NCBI GenBank assembly: GCA_017311185.1
Contig: JAESUZ010001294.1
Span: 1,736,001-1,800,000 of the forward strand
DNA from: Proteles cristata cristata
Lineage: Eukaryota > Chordata > Mammalia > Carnivora > Hyaenidae
Length of the DNA stretch: 64,000 nt
Direction of reading: 5' to 3'
The notes below the pieces were generated by a model. The model saw only the letters and a program-made list of their open reading frames with translations. It made no database searches and was not told the origin of the DNA. The translations under genes were made by a program, and so were the position numbers. Each line of letters begins with the position of its first letter. Within the stretch, counting starts at the first letter, position 1. Positions 33,263 to 44,663 of the stretch are shown here, piece by piece.

Positions 33263-33649
33263 CTTCTCGTCCCCCTTTTCTCTCACTTTTAAAACCAGAG
33301 CCATGACCGTGGCTGCTCTCAGTGCAGCGTGTGGAGCGAGCTGTGATCTGAAAGTCCATCTCTGCATCGGGGACCGGAAAAGCAGGGGGGAGGCACCGTT
33401 AGAAGCTTTTAAAAGCAACAGACCAGATGTTCACAGAGAAGCATGGATGGATCTTAAAACCCTAGCCCTCGGGGCCCATGAAATAAAATTAAATACAAAT
33501 GGAGGGAGTTAAATAGGATCAGATCAGCCGCAAGCTCCCTTTCAGCCCCATAGTTGTAGAAGGCGGTGTGAATCTTTGTGATCTTTCTTGTTTCTGAGCT
33601 TTCAGCCTTCTTCGGTTTGGGCCATCATCTGATGGGGCTCAGCTATCGG

Positions 33650-33820
33650 AATTCTGGGGTCCCAGGGATCAGTCGTGGTGTGAACCCCCAAGCAAGGCCA
33701 CTCCAAGTTCTTCCCTGAATGGACAGACCGAAACTAGAAGAGAAACGCCTTTTTCTCTGGGCTTGCTAAGAGCCGACTAGAGATGCCCGTGATGGATGAG
33801 TACGGCCGCCAGCCTCTCCC
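33650..33820 (+). repeat. copy 2 of a ~165-bp direct duplication
   Basis: It carries the same ordered blocks as 33095-33262 with scattered substitutions: 'caagcaaggccactccaag', 'tggacagaccgaaactagaag', 'gggcttgctaagagccgact' and 'gatggatgagtacggccgccagcctct'. Confidence 0.8.
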
Positions 33821-34629
33821 CACGGTGGCAGGTGGCCGGGGACAGCCTGTAGGCCAGGCCCATTTTCCAGAACAGGTGTCTTTTCTCCCTGGATGGCATT
33901 CATCTTCTGAGGCTCGTCTAACTCAGGACCTTGGTGCAGCCCTCCTTCCTCTTCCTCTCACTGCCCCATCCATGGCCCAGGGAACATGTGACCCGGCCGC
34001 TGTGACATGCTGTGCTTGCCCCCGTGGGAGGCCGAGAACACAGGTGTTCCCGTGGAGCTCACCGTCCAGCGGGAGAGGAAGGACAAGGTCAGTAGGTGCA
34101 CCTGTACCTGTGTGCAGGGAGCCGGAGCAGGGGGAGCGGGGGGTGGGGCCACGGGAACGGGAGGGAGCCACCTGTTCACACGAGGTGGGCTTGGGGATCA
34201 GGGAGGCCGCCAGGGCTGGCGGGGGTGGGGGGTATCGGCTGAAGACTGAGCAGGGGGAAGTGGGAAAGGCGGGGGAGAAAGGTACACAGGACAGGTGGAA
34301 CAGCTTGTGCGGCAGCCCAGAGGCCAGAGGGTGCGCCCGGCTCCCCAGGGCCAGGGAGGGGAGAAGCCGCCCTGAGCGGCTGGGGATCAGGGGAGGGCTG
34401 TAAGCAGGAGAGCCCTGGGGTCAGGAAGCTGTCTGGGTCCCCCAGGGAGGAGCTGTAGGGGGTGGGGCAGGAGGGAAAGCCTGGGCAGGTGGGGAGGGGG
34501 GTTTGAGGAGGGAGATGAGAGGGAGGGAGAGACCAAGGCATCTTGTTTTCTCTTGGGGGTAGTGGCAGCATGGGGAGTGCAAGGAGATGGGAGCTTGGGA
34601 GAGAAAAAGACATTTTTTAAAAAAGAACT

Positions 34630-34765
34630 TTAAATTTTTAAAATTAATTTTCAGAGAGAGAGCGCACACAAGCAGGGGAGGGGCAGGGAGAGGGGGAGAG
34701 AGAGAGAATCCCAAGCAGGCTCTGCAGTGTCAGCACAGAGCCCCATGCAGGGCTCCATCTCATGA
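34630..34765 (-). mobile_element. CAN-SINE truncated at the tRNA-like head
   Basis: A GA-rich tract and 'ccaagcaggctctgcagtgtcagcacagagccccatgcagggctccatctcatga' are clear. The sequence leaves the consensus before the A box, so the head is missing. Confidence 0.85.
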
Positions 34766-36397
34766 TGGATGTGATGAGTGTGAAATCTTGGCATCTCGGG
34801 CCACCTTAGGACAGCTGTGAGGGCCACCTAGCTTCACCGCTCTGTGGCGTGGGCTCAGGCCCCCTGCGGAGTTGACTGCGGTGTCTCCCTCTACCCCCTT
34901 CTGCTTCCTTCCTATGCCTTCCACTGGTGACCATCCCAATGGCACTCCCGTCTCAGAGGTGCCCCCCGGTGGCCCGCAGTGGCCCATGCTCCTGGGTCCC
35001 CACTCCTTTGCAGTGACTTAGCTGCTCCTCTCATCCTGTGGGAGCCGGCTCATAGTGCATCCATCTCCACAGGCTCATTATTCATCTGGGTATTATCATG
35101 CCATCCCAGTGGGGAAGGAAAGCCATCAATAAATCACGCCACTGCTGCGGATTGCACAAAAGGACCCCGGGCAGAGTGCTGGCTGTGCCCGCTGCCGTGA
35201 CCACGAGGACCCAGGCCACAGGGCACCCCTCCGGGGTCTTGCCCAGGACACCTATACACCTCCCCACTGCCCTTGATATCCTTAGTGTGATGAAAACCTG
35301 AGCACAGGAGCCCTGGACTTATCAGAAGGCCCAAGTTCAACCTCTGTATTGGCTGTGTGATCTTGAGCTGGCGGCTTGTACTCTCTAAAGCACTGACTGG
35401 GTTCTTCCTCTGTGAAAAGTCCAGAAATCCCTGCTGGGAGAACAAAGGGAGAAACTCCTGTGAGGTCTGCACACTGGAAAGTGCCATATCCGTGCGTACA
35501 CAGGCAACATCGATGTGGTCATTATTTGAGAGCGACCGTGACGCTTTGAAGGTACCTTGGGGAGAGGCACTAGATTGGACACCGAAGTGTCGTGAGCGAT
35601 CGATCTGACTTCTTAACATTAGTTTCCTCATGCTTCATGTGCACCGGGTAGTATTTGCCCCATCAGCCTCCTCGAGCCAGTGAGGGTGAGGCTCAAATCA
35701 AAGTACAGCGAGGGGATCCCTTCGGCAAAGCATGAAATTGTACCAATGGAAGGTGCTTTCCCAGGTCATTCCATCTCTAAACTCTGTCATTCTGTCTTGC
35801 TTGTTGGTTTCTGTCAGTCTTCCTAGGTCTCTGGTGTTCAGCATCATTGAGAAGTTCTTCGAGACTTCCTAATGCAATCGGGAAAACCCAGGCCAGCTGG
35901 TTTTTTTCTAGAAGAACAAAGAAACTACCATTATTGAGTACTCACTACATTTTAGGCGGTCCAACGTTTCATCACTGAGCAGCCTTCTGAGACGGGCATT
36001 TGTCTTTGTTTTCACAGTGGGGGGGACTGGGACTCAGAGAGGCCAAGTAGCTGCTGCAAGTCCCAGAGCAGGAATGTGAACCCAGCTCTGGCCTCTCATG
36101 TCACACGGAGACTCAAGACCACTGTTCATCTTTCATTAGGGATGCTCTCAACTTACTGCCCCTTCCTCATGTTTCACCTTTCTTATTACTACTAAGACTC
36201 CTTTCGTTTAAATTCTTTTCTGGATTCAAGTGGCATATGAAGTTGTTAAGAGTCTAAATAATCAATGGTGACAAAATATATATATATGATGAGCGGATTC
36301 ATGATGTGGACATACTTCCCATGGATGCACCTCTGAACCAAGGAACAAATTCAGAAGAGCCACCGTGTCTGGAATGTTTGAGAACTTCTCTTTTTTA
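34766..36397. other. intergenic sequence with MIR/L2 debris
   Basis: No gene supported. MIR-like phrases occur near 35300-35380 ('ggcccaagttcaacctctg...ggctgtgtgatcttgagc') and MIR/L2-like near 35990-36100 ('gactgggactcagagaggccaagtagctgctgcaagtc'). Confidence 0.45.
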
Positions 36398-36611
36398 GTT
36401 TTTTTTTGTTTAGTTTTTTTAGTGTTTATTTATTTTTGAGACAGAGTACGAGTATGGGAGGGGCAGAGAGAGAGGGAGACAGAATCTGAAGCAGGCTCCA
36501 GGCTCAGAGCTGTCAGCACAGAGCCTGATGCAGAACTTCAACTCACGGACTGTGAGATCAGGACCTGAGCTGAAGTCGGACGCTTCACTGACTGAGCCAC
36601 CCAGGCGGCCC
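36398..36611 (-). mobile_element. CAN-SINE (SINEC_Fc type)
   Basis: Antisense copy: T-rich tail with AGTGTTTATTTATTTTTGAG, 'gctccaggctcagagctgtcagcacagagcctgatgc' and a CTGAGCCACCCAGGCGGCCC head. Confidence 0.92.
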
Positions 36612-37700
36612 AAGAATGTTTTCTTTTTAAACAAAGGATGGATGGGTCGCTTCAGGAAGAGAATTAGTTGCCGTACCTACTGGGTTCGAGAGAACCTAAT
36701 CCATAGCACCCTCTTACCTTACCCTGGTTTCTGAGTGTACTGAGAAAATAGACCAGAGAATAAAGCAGAGAAACACCAAAATCGCTCCTTTATGAATGGT
36801 GAGCTTGATAGTTGGGCTTTCTAACCCTGAACCTCAGACTGTGATGGATGCACCCACCCAGGAATACTGGCTTGCAAAATTTTGCTCTTGGGAGAGCATT
36901 ACAGAAGGTGTGCTTCTTAGAGCAAAGGGAAAGGGCAGAGGCTCAGTTTCCTTTTTCTCCCTCCCCAGTCTGAGTGAGTGTTCCAATGTGTTCCACCCTC
37001 CAGGTGGAATGACCCATGAGTGGGGTGAAGCTTTCCCTCTCACAATGACACTGGGGCTTGAAGAAGACTAGCTAGAGCATTGTAGAAATTTTCAGAAAAT
37101 ACTGTACTTGACTGTTGATGGGGAAGGCAGTCCGAAATGAGTCTCTTAGGTTGATAAAACAGGGATCAAGGAATAAAGAGGAAGAAAGGAAATATCTCTC
37201 TTTCCTCCGAAATCACTACTTAATAATTGTTGAAGACAATCTTCATCAACTGAGTAGGCAACGAAAAACGGTTGAGACAGAGGACCCCAGTCTGGAGCAC
37301 CTCTTGAAAGTTCTTGTATAAAGAAAACCTCAGAACCTTTATTCTGAAGGTTGCCCTATGAGAGGGAGAAAATACCTTCAGACAGACTTCATTTGACCTG
37401 CTGCCTCAGGAAGTGAGTCAGTGTATCCTCATGCAGGAAACTTCCAGCAACAGCATTTATGGTATAGCTTTTATGCTGAACGATTGATTCTGCCTGAATG
37501 ATACATGGTTGTAAAAGCAGCTATAGTGACATCTGGTAATAGAGGGTGAGGTAATCTGGATGAACCCTCCCACTTGGCATAGTAAGAGAAACCAGATGAA
37601 ATACAATTATAAGAAGTCTGCTTGAAGCGTATAGTCAGCTGATGTGATTATAAAGAGTATTGGGGAAGAACAGAAGCTCAGAAGGGATACATTCAGAATT
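36612..37700. other. intergenic sequence, nothing recognised
   Basis: About 1.1 kb. Purine-rich stretches and short frames occur, but no protein or transposon I can name. Confidence 0.4.
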
Positions 37701-38031
37701 TGGGGTTTTGGAGTGTGTGTGATCTCAGACCAAAACTGAACTAAATGAGGAATCAACAGTGATAAGACAGGTAGGAAAAATTCACGTATTGGAAATTAAA
37801 CAATACAGTCCTATAGAACTCATGGTCAAAGAAAAAATACCAAGGAAATGTAAGACTCTTCCAGACTGCCCGATCGTGACATGTAACCTTTAAATCTGTG
37901 GATTTAGCTAAACCAGTGTAATATACAATCTATAAATAAACCAGGGAAGTGTATAGCTTTCAACGCTTATAATAAAAAAGACAAAAGGTCCAAATGCAAT
38001 GCCCAAGGGTACCCTTTTAAAAGCTAGAGGA

Positions 38032-38234
38032 GGGGTGCCTGGGTGGCTCAGTCGGTTGAGTGTCCAACTTTGGCTCAGGTCATGAGCTCACAGTTCGTGG
38101 ATTTGGGCTCTGTACTAACAGCTAGCTCAGAGCCTGGAGCCTGCTTTGGATTCTGTGTCTCCCTCTCTCTCTGACCCTCCCCTGCTCACGCTCTGTCTCT
38201 CTCAGAAATAAATAAAATATTAAAAATAAAATTT
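38032..38234 (+). mobile_element. CAN-SINE inserted in L1
   Basis: The head is GGGTGCCTGGGTGGCTCAGTCGG; part of the B box is deleted after 'cagttcgtggattt'. The tail is AGAAATAAATAAAATATT. TTTTAAAAGCTAG-like repeats flank it. Confidence 0.93.
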
Positions 38235-38472
38235 TTTAAAAAGCTAGGGGAAAACAGAAAAAGAACAAAGTCAACCCAAAGTAAGTAGAAGGGAAAAAAT
38301 AAAGAGCACGAGTCCATGTAGGAAAGATGAAGGAATACAAAAAATAACAAGTTCAAAAGTTGTTTCCTCGAAAGAGATGAACAAAATTGGTAAATTCCTG
38401 ATGATGAACATATAGAGAGAGGACAAATAAACAATACCACAAGATATAGACATTACAAAGCTTAGTATGGGA

Positions 38473-38651
38473 GGGGCACCTCGGTGGCTCAGTCAGTCGG
38501 TCATGCGCTCAGGTCATGATCTCACAGTTCATGAGTACAAGTGCCACATCGGGCTCGCTGCTGTCAGCGCGGAGCCCGCTTCAGATCCTCTACCCGGCCC
38601 CCTGCTCTTCCCCTGCTTGTGCTCTTTCAAAAATAAATAAAACAGTTTTTA
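38473..38651 (+). mobile_element. CAN-SINE, older, inserted in L1
   Basis: The head is GGGGCACCTCGGTGGCTCAGTCAG, with a short body and a CAAAAATAAATAAAACAG tail. Sixteen-base repeats AAAGCTTAGTATGGGA (38457-38472) and AAAGCTTAGTAAGGGA (38652-38667) differ at one base. Confidence 0.94.
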
Positions 38652-38891
38652 AAAGCTTAGTAAGGGAATGTTGTGAATAACTTTATATCAATAAATTCAA
38701 TGCTATAGATCAAATGGATATGTAACTTTAAAAATGACATTTACAAGAGCTGTTGCAAAATGAAACAGAAATTCAGAATAGCACTCTATTATTAGATACA
38801 TTTAGTTTGTTTGTTGTTTAAAAAAATACACTTCCCATAAAAACACCTCCAGCCTCTAGTACCTTTTTTTATTCTATTTAAAAATATTTTT

Positions 38892-39094
38892 GGAGCGCCT
38901 GAGTGGCTCAGTCGGTTGAGCGTCCGACTTCGGCTCAGGTCATGATCTCGCGGTTTGTGGGTTCGGGCCCCGCATCAGGCTCTGTGCTGACAGCTAGTTC
39001 AGAGCCTGTTTCGGATTCTGTGTCTCCCTGTCTCTCTGACCCTTCCCTTCTCATGCTGTCTCTCTCTCAGAAATAAATAAAACATTAAAAAAAA
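38892..39094 (+). mobile_element. CAN-SINE, plus arm of a second tail-to-tail pair
   Basis: The head GGAGCGCCTGAGTGGCTCAGTCGG and the body match the consensus, with an AGAAATAAATAAAACATT tail. It is immediately followed by an antisense copy. Confidence 0.93.
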
Positions 39095-39304
39095 TTTTTT
39101 TTGAAATGTTTATTTAATTTTGAGAGAGAGACAGAGTGTGAGCAGGAGAGAGGCAGAGAGAGAGACACACACACAGAATCTGAAACAGGCTCCAGGCTCT
39201 GAGCTGTCAGCACAGAGCCTGATGCGGGGCTCGAACTCACAAGCTGTGAGGTCATGACCTGAGCCTAAGTCAGACAATTAACCAACTGAGCCACCCAGGT
39301 GCCA
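39095..39304 (-). mobile_element. CAN-SINE, minus arm of a second tail-to-tail pair
   Basis: TTTGAAATGTTTATTTAATTTTGAG, the GA tract, 'ctctgagctgtcagcacagagcctgatgcggggctcgaactc' and an end at CCACCCAGGTGCCA. It pairs with the preceding plus copy. Confidence 0.93.
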
Positions 39305-39716
39305 CTTTTTTAAAAAAGATATTTCCAGTGTAATTAATGTCAGCTTCAAATATCTTTACTGATAAGTTCTATAAAAACTTCATGAGTGAAATAAAATAGT
39401 ACCAATCTTACATTAACTCCTTTAGAAAAAAAGGTGGGTCCACTATCAAACTAATTTCCTGAAGTCGGCATAACCCTAGTATCAAAATCTGTGCACGATG
39501 TTCCAAAAATAATATAAATTACAGACCACTGTCTCTCATGAACCTTTGACACAAAAACTCTAGACAAAACATTAGCCAATTGAATCAAGCAGTATACAAA
39601 AAGGATAGCACGCTATGAGCAGGTGGGTTTGCCCTGGATATGAAAAGGTGATGCAACATTTCAGAATGCACCTCATTCATCGTATTAACAGAATGAAGGA
39701 GAACAGTGCGATAATT

Positions 39717-39798
39717 AAAAAAAATATATGTATTTATTTTTGAGACGGAGGGTGACCAGGGGAGGAGCAGGAAGAGAGGGAGGCACGGACCATGCATG
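39717..39798 (-). mobile_element. CAN-SINE tail fragment
   Basis: Only the tail-proximal part survives ('tatgtatttatttttgagacgg...ggggaggagcaggaagagaggg'). The tRNA-like head is absent. Confidence 0.7.
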
Positions 39799-39910
39799 GA
39801 GAAATGACTGCTTTTTGACAAAGCTGCCCAGGTAATTCAACAGAGAAAGAGTCGTCTTTTCAACACGTGGTTTATATACATGTCAATACTCCCCAAACTC
39901 AATGGGTTCC

Positions 39911-40133
39911 TTTTTTTCTAAAGTTTATTTATTTATTTTGAGAGAGAGAAAGAGAGACAGAGAGCGAGTAAGCATGAGTGGGCCAAGGGCAGAGAGAGAC
40001 AGAAAGAGAGAGAGTAACCCAAGCAGTCTCCACGCAGAACCCTACGCAGGGCTCAAACTCACAAACAATGAATTCATGACCTGAGCCACCAGGAGTCAGA
40101 TGCTTAACTGACTGAGCCACCCAGGTGTTCCTA
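39911..40133 (-). mobile_element. CAN-SINE inserted in L1
   Basis: Antisense copy with CTAAAGTTTATTTATTTATTTTGAG and GACTGAGCCACCCAGGTGTTCC. Direct repeats AATGGGTTC at 39901-39909 and 40135-40143 flank it. Confidence 0.92.
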
Positions 40134-41530
40134 AAATGGGTTCTTATATTCAAAATGTATACAGTTTTTACGAACCAATGAGAAAAAAATAAACAAACAA
40201 AACAAACACCTAATGCAAAATTGATCAGGAGACTAGAACAGACGCTTAAAAAACGGCTAATGAAGATATACAGATGTGCTCAACGTCATTATCAGGGAAA
40301 GGCAATTTCAAACCCAAATGAGCGTCCCGCCTATGAGCTTCCAGAGGGGCGAAAAATAAAAGACTGATAAAACGGATTGTGATTTTGAGGAGAACATGAG
40401 CCCGTAAAATCACTCTGAGAAACAATTAGATTTTATGGACTAAACTTGAGGACCCACATACTCGGGGACTCAGCCATTCCGCCTCTAAATACGCATGCAA
40501 CAAATACGCGGGCACGTGTGCATGGGAGCTACACGCAGGACGGCTTAAAGCAGCATCATTTATAATAGTCTGAATAAATAACGTGCATGTTCGCCAACAA
40601 TAAGATGAATAAATGTGAAAGCTATTCACATAAAGAAATTCCCACAGCAAAGCAACTGAATAAGCAACGGCCTCACGCAACAGTGTGCGTGAATCTTGCA
40701 GACATACATTGCGTACATAAAACTAGCCCTCAAATAAAACATTGAATGATGCGACTTGCATATTGCTAAACAAGCAAACAGGCAAGACTAACCTCGAGTT
40801 TAGGGATGCATCCTAGGTGATGACACTATAAAAAAATAAAATAAGAAAGCAATTACGGTGGGGGTCTACGTGTCAGTAGTCTTTCCAGTAGGGAGGCCGT
40901 GAAATATGGTGGAGTGCAGGATGAACTAGAGGAATTAGACCTTATGTTGTTGTGGGAAAGGCTAGCGGAGTGGAGGTTCACAAAGGAGAAAGAAATCTGC
41001 TTAACCAACCCTCTGAACGGGGATTGACATGGGGTAGACTTCTAGGCTTTGGCAGAAGGGCCAGAAACCAGGCACGTATGGTCGGTGGAGCCTCTGCAGC
41101 TAGACGTCTAGCTGTGGTGTGGGGCGCTGTGGGTTCAGCAGGTGGGAAAAGCGAGGGTAAGCTCCCCCAGTCCTACGAGCGGGAGCTGTTTCCTGCATCT
41201 ATATGGTTGTGTGACGTCGGTGTCCCTCTTCTGACTTCTCAGTCCTTAGACGCCTGTCTCTTTGTTGTCAATCCCTGTAATTAATCCTCTTGCTGCCTGC
41301 TAATGGGTCATGGTGTTCAAATTTGGGGGAGGGGATGATAAAAAGTGTTCTGGGATTAGATTGTGGTGAGGGTTGCACAACCTTGTGACTATCCTAAAAC
41401 TCAATGGGTTGCATGCTTTAATAGACATGAATTTTATGATATGTGAATTATACCTCAATAAAAGTATATTCTTCTCTAGCCAATTAATTACCTACTGGAT
41501 CCTAATGGGTATCGCTTCAATCAAGGAGAA

Positions 41531-42000
41531 TGTGGTGGTTAATTTTATGTGTCAACTTGGCTGGCTCACACCGCCCAGATAGTTGGTCAACCGTTGTTCT
41601 GAGTGTTTGTGGAAGGGTGATGTAGATGAGATTCACATTTAAATCAGTGGACTTGGAGTAAAGCAGATTGCCCTCCATAATGTGGGTGGGCCTTATCCAA
41701 TCCGTTGAAGACCTGAATAGAATAAAAAGACCAGTTTCCCTCAAGCAGGAGAGGATTCTCCAAGCAGATTGCTTTTGAACTTCATCTGTAGCATCTCTTT
41801 CTGGTTCTACAGCAGACTGCCCTCAGACTTGGACTGGAACATCTGTTGTCCTAAGTCTCCAGGTGGTGAGCCCCCCCTGCAGATATTGGACGTGCCGGCC
41901 TCCATAATCATGTGCACCAATCCCTTACAATAAAGCTCTTTCTCTCTATATGTACCTCCTATTGTTTCTTGTTTTTCTGGAGACCGCTGTCCAGTATAGA
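41531..42000 (-). mobile_element. ERVL-type solo LTR, MLT2-like
   Basis: On the + strand it begins 'gtggttaattttatgtgtcaacttggctgg' and ends 'tttttctggagaccgctgtccagtata', with 'ggtgggccttatccaatccgttgaagacctgaatagaa' between. In reverse this resembles the MLT2 class of ERVL LTRs (starting TGTATTAGTCAGGG-like). No internal viral genes are present. Family is assigned from memory. Confidence 0.5.
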
Positions 42001-42052
42001 GAGGTAGCTGTTGGTGGTCCCAGGGAGAGGACAATGAACGTTGATGAGTTCT

Positions 42053-42257
42053 TTTTTTTTTTTTTCTGAGAGAGACAGACACAGAGACAGAGTGAGCAGG
42101 GGAGGGTCAGAGAGAGGGGGAGACACAGAATCCGAAACAGGCTCCAGGCTCTGAGCTGTCAGCACAGAGCCCAACGCGGGGCTCGAACCCATGAACTGTG
42201 AGACCATGACCTGAACTGAAGTCGAACGCTTAACCAATTGAGCCACCCAGGCGCCCC
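42053..42257 (-). mobile_element. CAN-SINE (SINEC_Fc type) with 17-bp duplication
   Basis: Antisense copy ending CCACCCAGGCGCCCC. Direct repeats GAACGTTGATGAGTTCT (42036-42052) and GAATGTTGATGAGTTCT (42258-42274) differ at one base. Confidence 0.95.
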
Positions 42258-42274
42258 GAATGTTGATGAGTTCT

Positions 42275-43125
42275 CCTAATGTGTAGGGTCTGAGAGTGCA
42301 GGGCAGCGAGGACTGGTTGCCCTGGTGGAGGTCGGTGCGGCAGCAGGATCCCAGAGAACTGACGCTTGCAAGGAGCCTTCGGGCAGATGAGGGTCTCACG
42401 GCCTTTGTCAATCCCCTTTATGCAGCCCTGAGGGGGAACAGGTGAAGAGTGAGATCTTTGAGGACCCTCAGCTGAACACTAAATGGGACAATGCACATCT
42501 ACTGATGTCTGCCTGTCTCACTGATTCGGAGGACTTAATAGATACCCCCTCCTCTTGAAGACTTGGTTCTCTGTAAATCCTTTGGAACTCAAATACCACC
42601 GGGGAGGAAATGGGAAGTGTCCCTAAATGGAATGAAATTACATTTTTGCTACCTCAGTGGGATAGAAGGTCCAAAGGAAATTCGTTTCCGTTTTGAGAAA
42701 TTAGGAACAGTGTTTTTTTTCTTCTTGTATTTATGAAGTTGTGAATTGGAATTCACACCAGTTCACAGCTGCTTTTATTGGTTTATTGTCAAGCTAAATT
42801 TTGGCTTTTTCTTTTATTTTTCTTTTTCTTTTTTTTTTTTTTTTTTTTGGTGGTAGGGTATGGAAGGAGTTTTCAGGAACAGAATCCTCATTTGTAACTC
42901 TGTTACTTGGTGTCAAGGCAGCTCTGCCATTCAGGTTATTATAGTGGTCGGCTATTGGCAAGAATGTTTGAGGCACTCAAAAAAATATATGGTCAAAGAT
43001 TGATACAGTAGAATAACTAAATCTCCAAATGACTGTCAAGGTCAAAACATAAGAGGAAAAAGAGAGAACTTGATGTATCAGAAATATATGAAAACATGTT
43101 GAAGGGGTTCAAAACAGCCACAATC
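42275..43125. other. intergenic sequence, nothing recognised
   Basis: About 850 bp, with a T-rich run at 42806-42848. No gene or diagnostic repeat seen. Confidence 0.45.
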
Positions 43126-43129
43126 CCCC

Positions 43130-43590
43130 TACCCCCACCCCGCACCTGAATGTGTCACTTTGGCACATGGATTATTTTGAGCTAAAGGCACTTGCGACCT
43201 TGAAGTCTCAAGAGAAACTTCTGTCCCTCCCTTAACTACATAGAAGAATCTAAATTGGGTGGGGTTTGGTCTTTCCCAGAATAAGGGTTATTAGTAGAGA
43301 AAAATGTAACCTGAGTGACCCATCCGTATGGCGGAGCAAACATCTAATGACCTAACATCTGCACTTCCTGTCATCTTGTGAAGTGCACACCCCATCCCCT
43401 TCTCCTTCATTCAGAATGACATAAATACCTCGTTTCACCTGTCTTTGGAATTCCCGTGTCTGTGTGCATTCTCCATACATATGCTATTCAACTTGATTTT
43501 CTCCTGTTAATCTATGTCAATTTGATTCTTAGTCCAGCCAGAAGGACCTTTGAGGTTGCTCCCCGCCTACGTGTAAAACCACTGGTGGCC
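43130..43590 (+). mobile_element. probable solo endogenous retrovirus LTR, family unassigned
   Basis: The layout resembles a retroviral LTR: a unique 5' part, a TATA-like GACATAAATACC near 43420, a degraded poly(A)-signal zone near 43490, then 'ctcctgttaatctatgtcaatttgattcttagtccagccagaaggacc', typical of a U5 end and adjoining leader. No gag, pol or env frame is visible next to it. Could be ERVL- or ERV1-like. Confidence 0.5.
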
Positions 43591-44049
43591 CCTGAGCATG
43601 AATGAACAAAGAGATACATGGAAAGAATAGAGCCTGAGAAAAGACCGTCCGGTGAGAACAAGATGTATCACAGAGGACCGCCAACAACCTGGGAGACAAC
43701 AGACTTTTAAATAAATAGCATTGGAAAACCCTGCCCACTCTGTGAAAAGAACACTGACTCCCTACTTCTTACCCTATACAAAGAAGAACCCCCTGACATT
43801 TAAAAGCGCACTTTGAAAGGCAAAGCTATAAAGCTAGCAGGAGAAATGGTTGAAAGATACCTTTGCAATTTGGGGATAGCCCAAAACCTCATAAATGAGA
43901 CTCCCAAAACCACTCTCCTAAGGGAGAAAAGTTTATGCATTTGATGATATCAAAATGAAAAGATTTTGTTAACTGGTCTTCATAGATGATGTTAATAAAC
44001 AGTTGCAAGATTGGGAGGCATTGTTTACAATGTCAAAGTGGATGAGGAT

Positions 44050-44375
44050 AATGAATATGAACCGTACATTAGACACAAGTGCTCTATAAACGTTAAATTT
44101 GTTGAGCGGAGGACTTGTATTATGGTTTATGCAACTGAATGTCCTTGTTCTTAGATTTACACTGGAGTATTTAGCAGTGAAGTGTCTGAATGTCACCAAC
44201 TTGCTTTCAAATGTTTCATCCAAATATATAGTTATATATCCATTCTATAACCTACATCACAGAAAGCAAGCAAGCAAACATGTGGAACAATATGAATAAT
44301 TGGTAAATCTGTAATGACATTCATGTGACTTTTTTGTTAGTTTGAGGGTTTTCAAAATAAAAAGTTGGAGGAAAT
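44050..44375 (+). mobile_element. LINE-1 3' end nested within an older LINE-1
   Basis: The order 'gtccttgttcttagatttacactggagtatttagcagtgaagtg', 'ccaacttgctttcaaatg' and 'ttttgttagtttgagggttttcaaaataaaaagtt' is a characteristic L1 3' UTR and terminus. The surrounding L1 ORF2 sequence continues on both sides. Confidence 0.6.
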
Positions 44376-44442
44376 AGCAATAAAGTAACATTCAGAATAT
44401 ACATGGAGCTCTTGAAAATCAACCATAAAAAACTCAAGAACA

Positions 44443-44663
44443 GGGGCGCCTGGGTGGCTTAGTCGGTTAAGCGTCCGACTTTCCGACTTTCGCTTAGGTC
44501 ATGATCTCGCGGTTCGTGGGTTCGAGCCCCGCGTCGGGCTCTGTGCTGACTGCCAGCTCAGAGCCTGAGCCTGTTTCAGTCTGTGACTCCTTCTCTCTCT
44601 GACCCTCCCCTGCTCACGCTGTCTCTCTCTCCTAGAAATAAATAAAACATTAAAAAAAAAAAC
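44443..44663 (+). mobile_element. CAN-SINE (SINEC_Fc), young subfamily, with internal short duplication
   Basis: The head is GGGGCGCCTGGGTGGCTTAGTCGG, with the young body 'gctgactgccagctcagagcc' and a CCTAGAAATAAATAAAACATT tail. Identical repeats CTCAAGAACA lie at 44433-44442 and 44664-44673. The A-box region has a short tandem duplication, CCGACTTTCCGACTTTCG. Confidence 0.96.

Larger units (their letters stand above)
31805..34629. other. GC-rich intergenic sequence containing a local duplication
   Basis: About 2.8 kb without SINEs. Many overlapping frames on both strands reflect high GC, and I recognise no protein. The directly repeated segment at 33095-33262 and 33650-33820 is described separately. 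Confidence 0.45.
37700..41470 (+). mobile_element. decayed LINE-1 (ORF2 and 3' UTR), interrupted by several SINEs
   Basis: Ordered, diverged sense ORF2 phrases run through the block: 'gaaattaaacaatacagtc...tcaaagaaaaaataccaaggaaa' near 37790; 'tcaacccaaagtaagtagaaggg' near 38270; 'tttcctcgaaagagatgaacaaaattgg' near 38365; 'ttagccaattgaatcaagcagtatac' near 39570; and 'cattcatcgtattaacagaatgaagg' near 39670. L1 3'-end phrases follow: 'ggttgcacaaccttgtgactatcctaaaactca' near 41370 and 'gtgaattatacctcaataaaag' ending about 41465. No long frame survives. SINEs at 38032, 38473, 38892, 39095, 39717 and 39911 are later insertions. Confidence 0.75.

Noticed and set aside
33783..34403. 206-codon GC-rich plus frame
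   Set aside because: Same reason: low stop density in GC-rich DNA, and it overlaps other frames on both strands.
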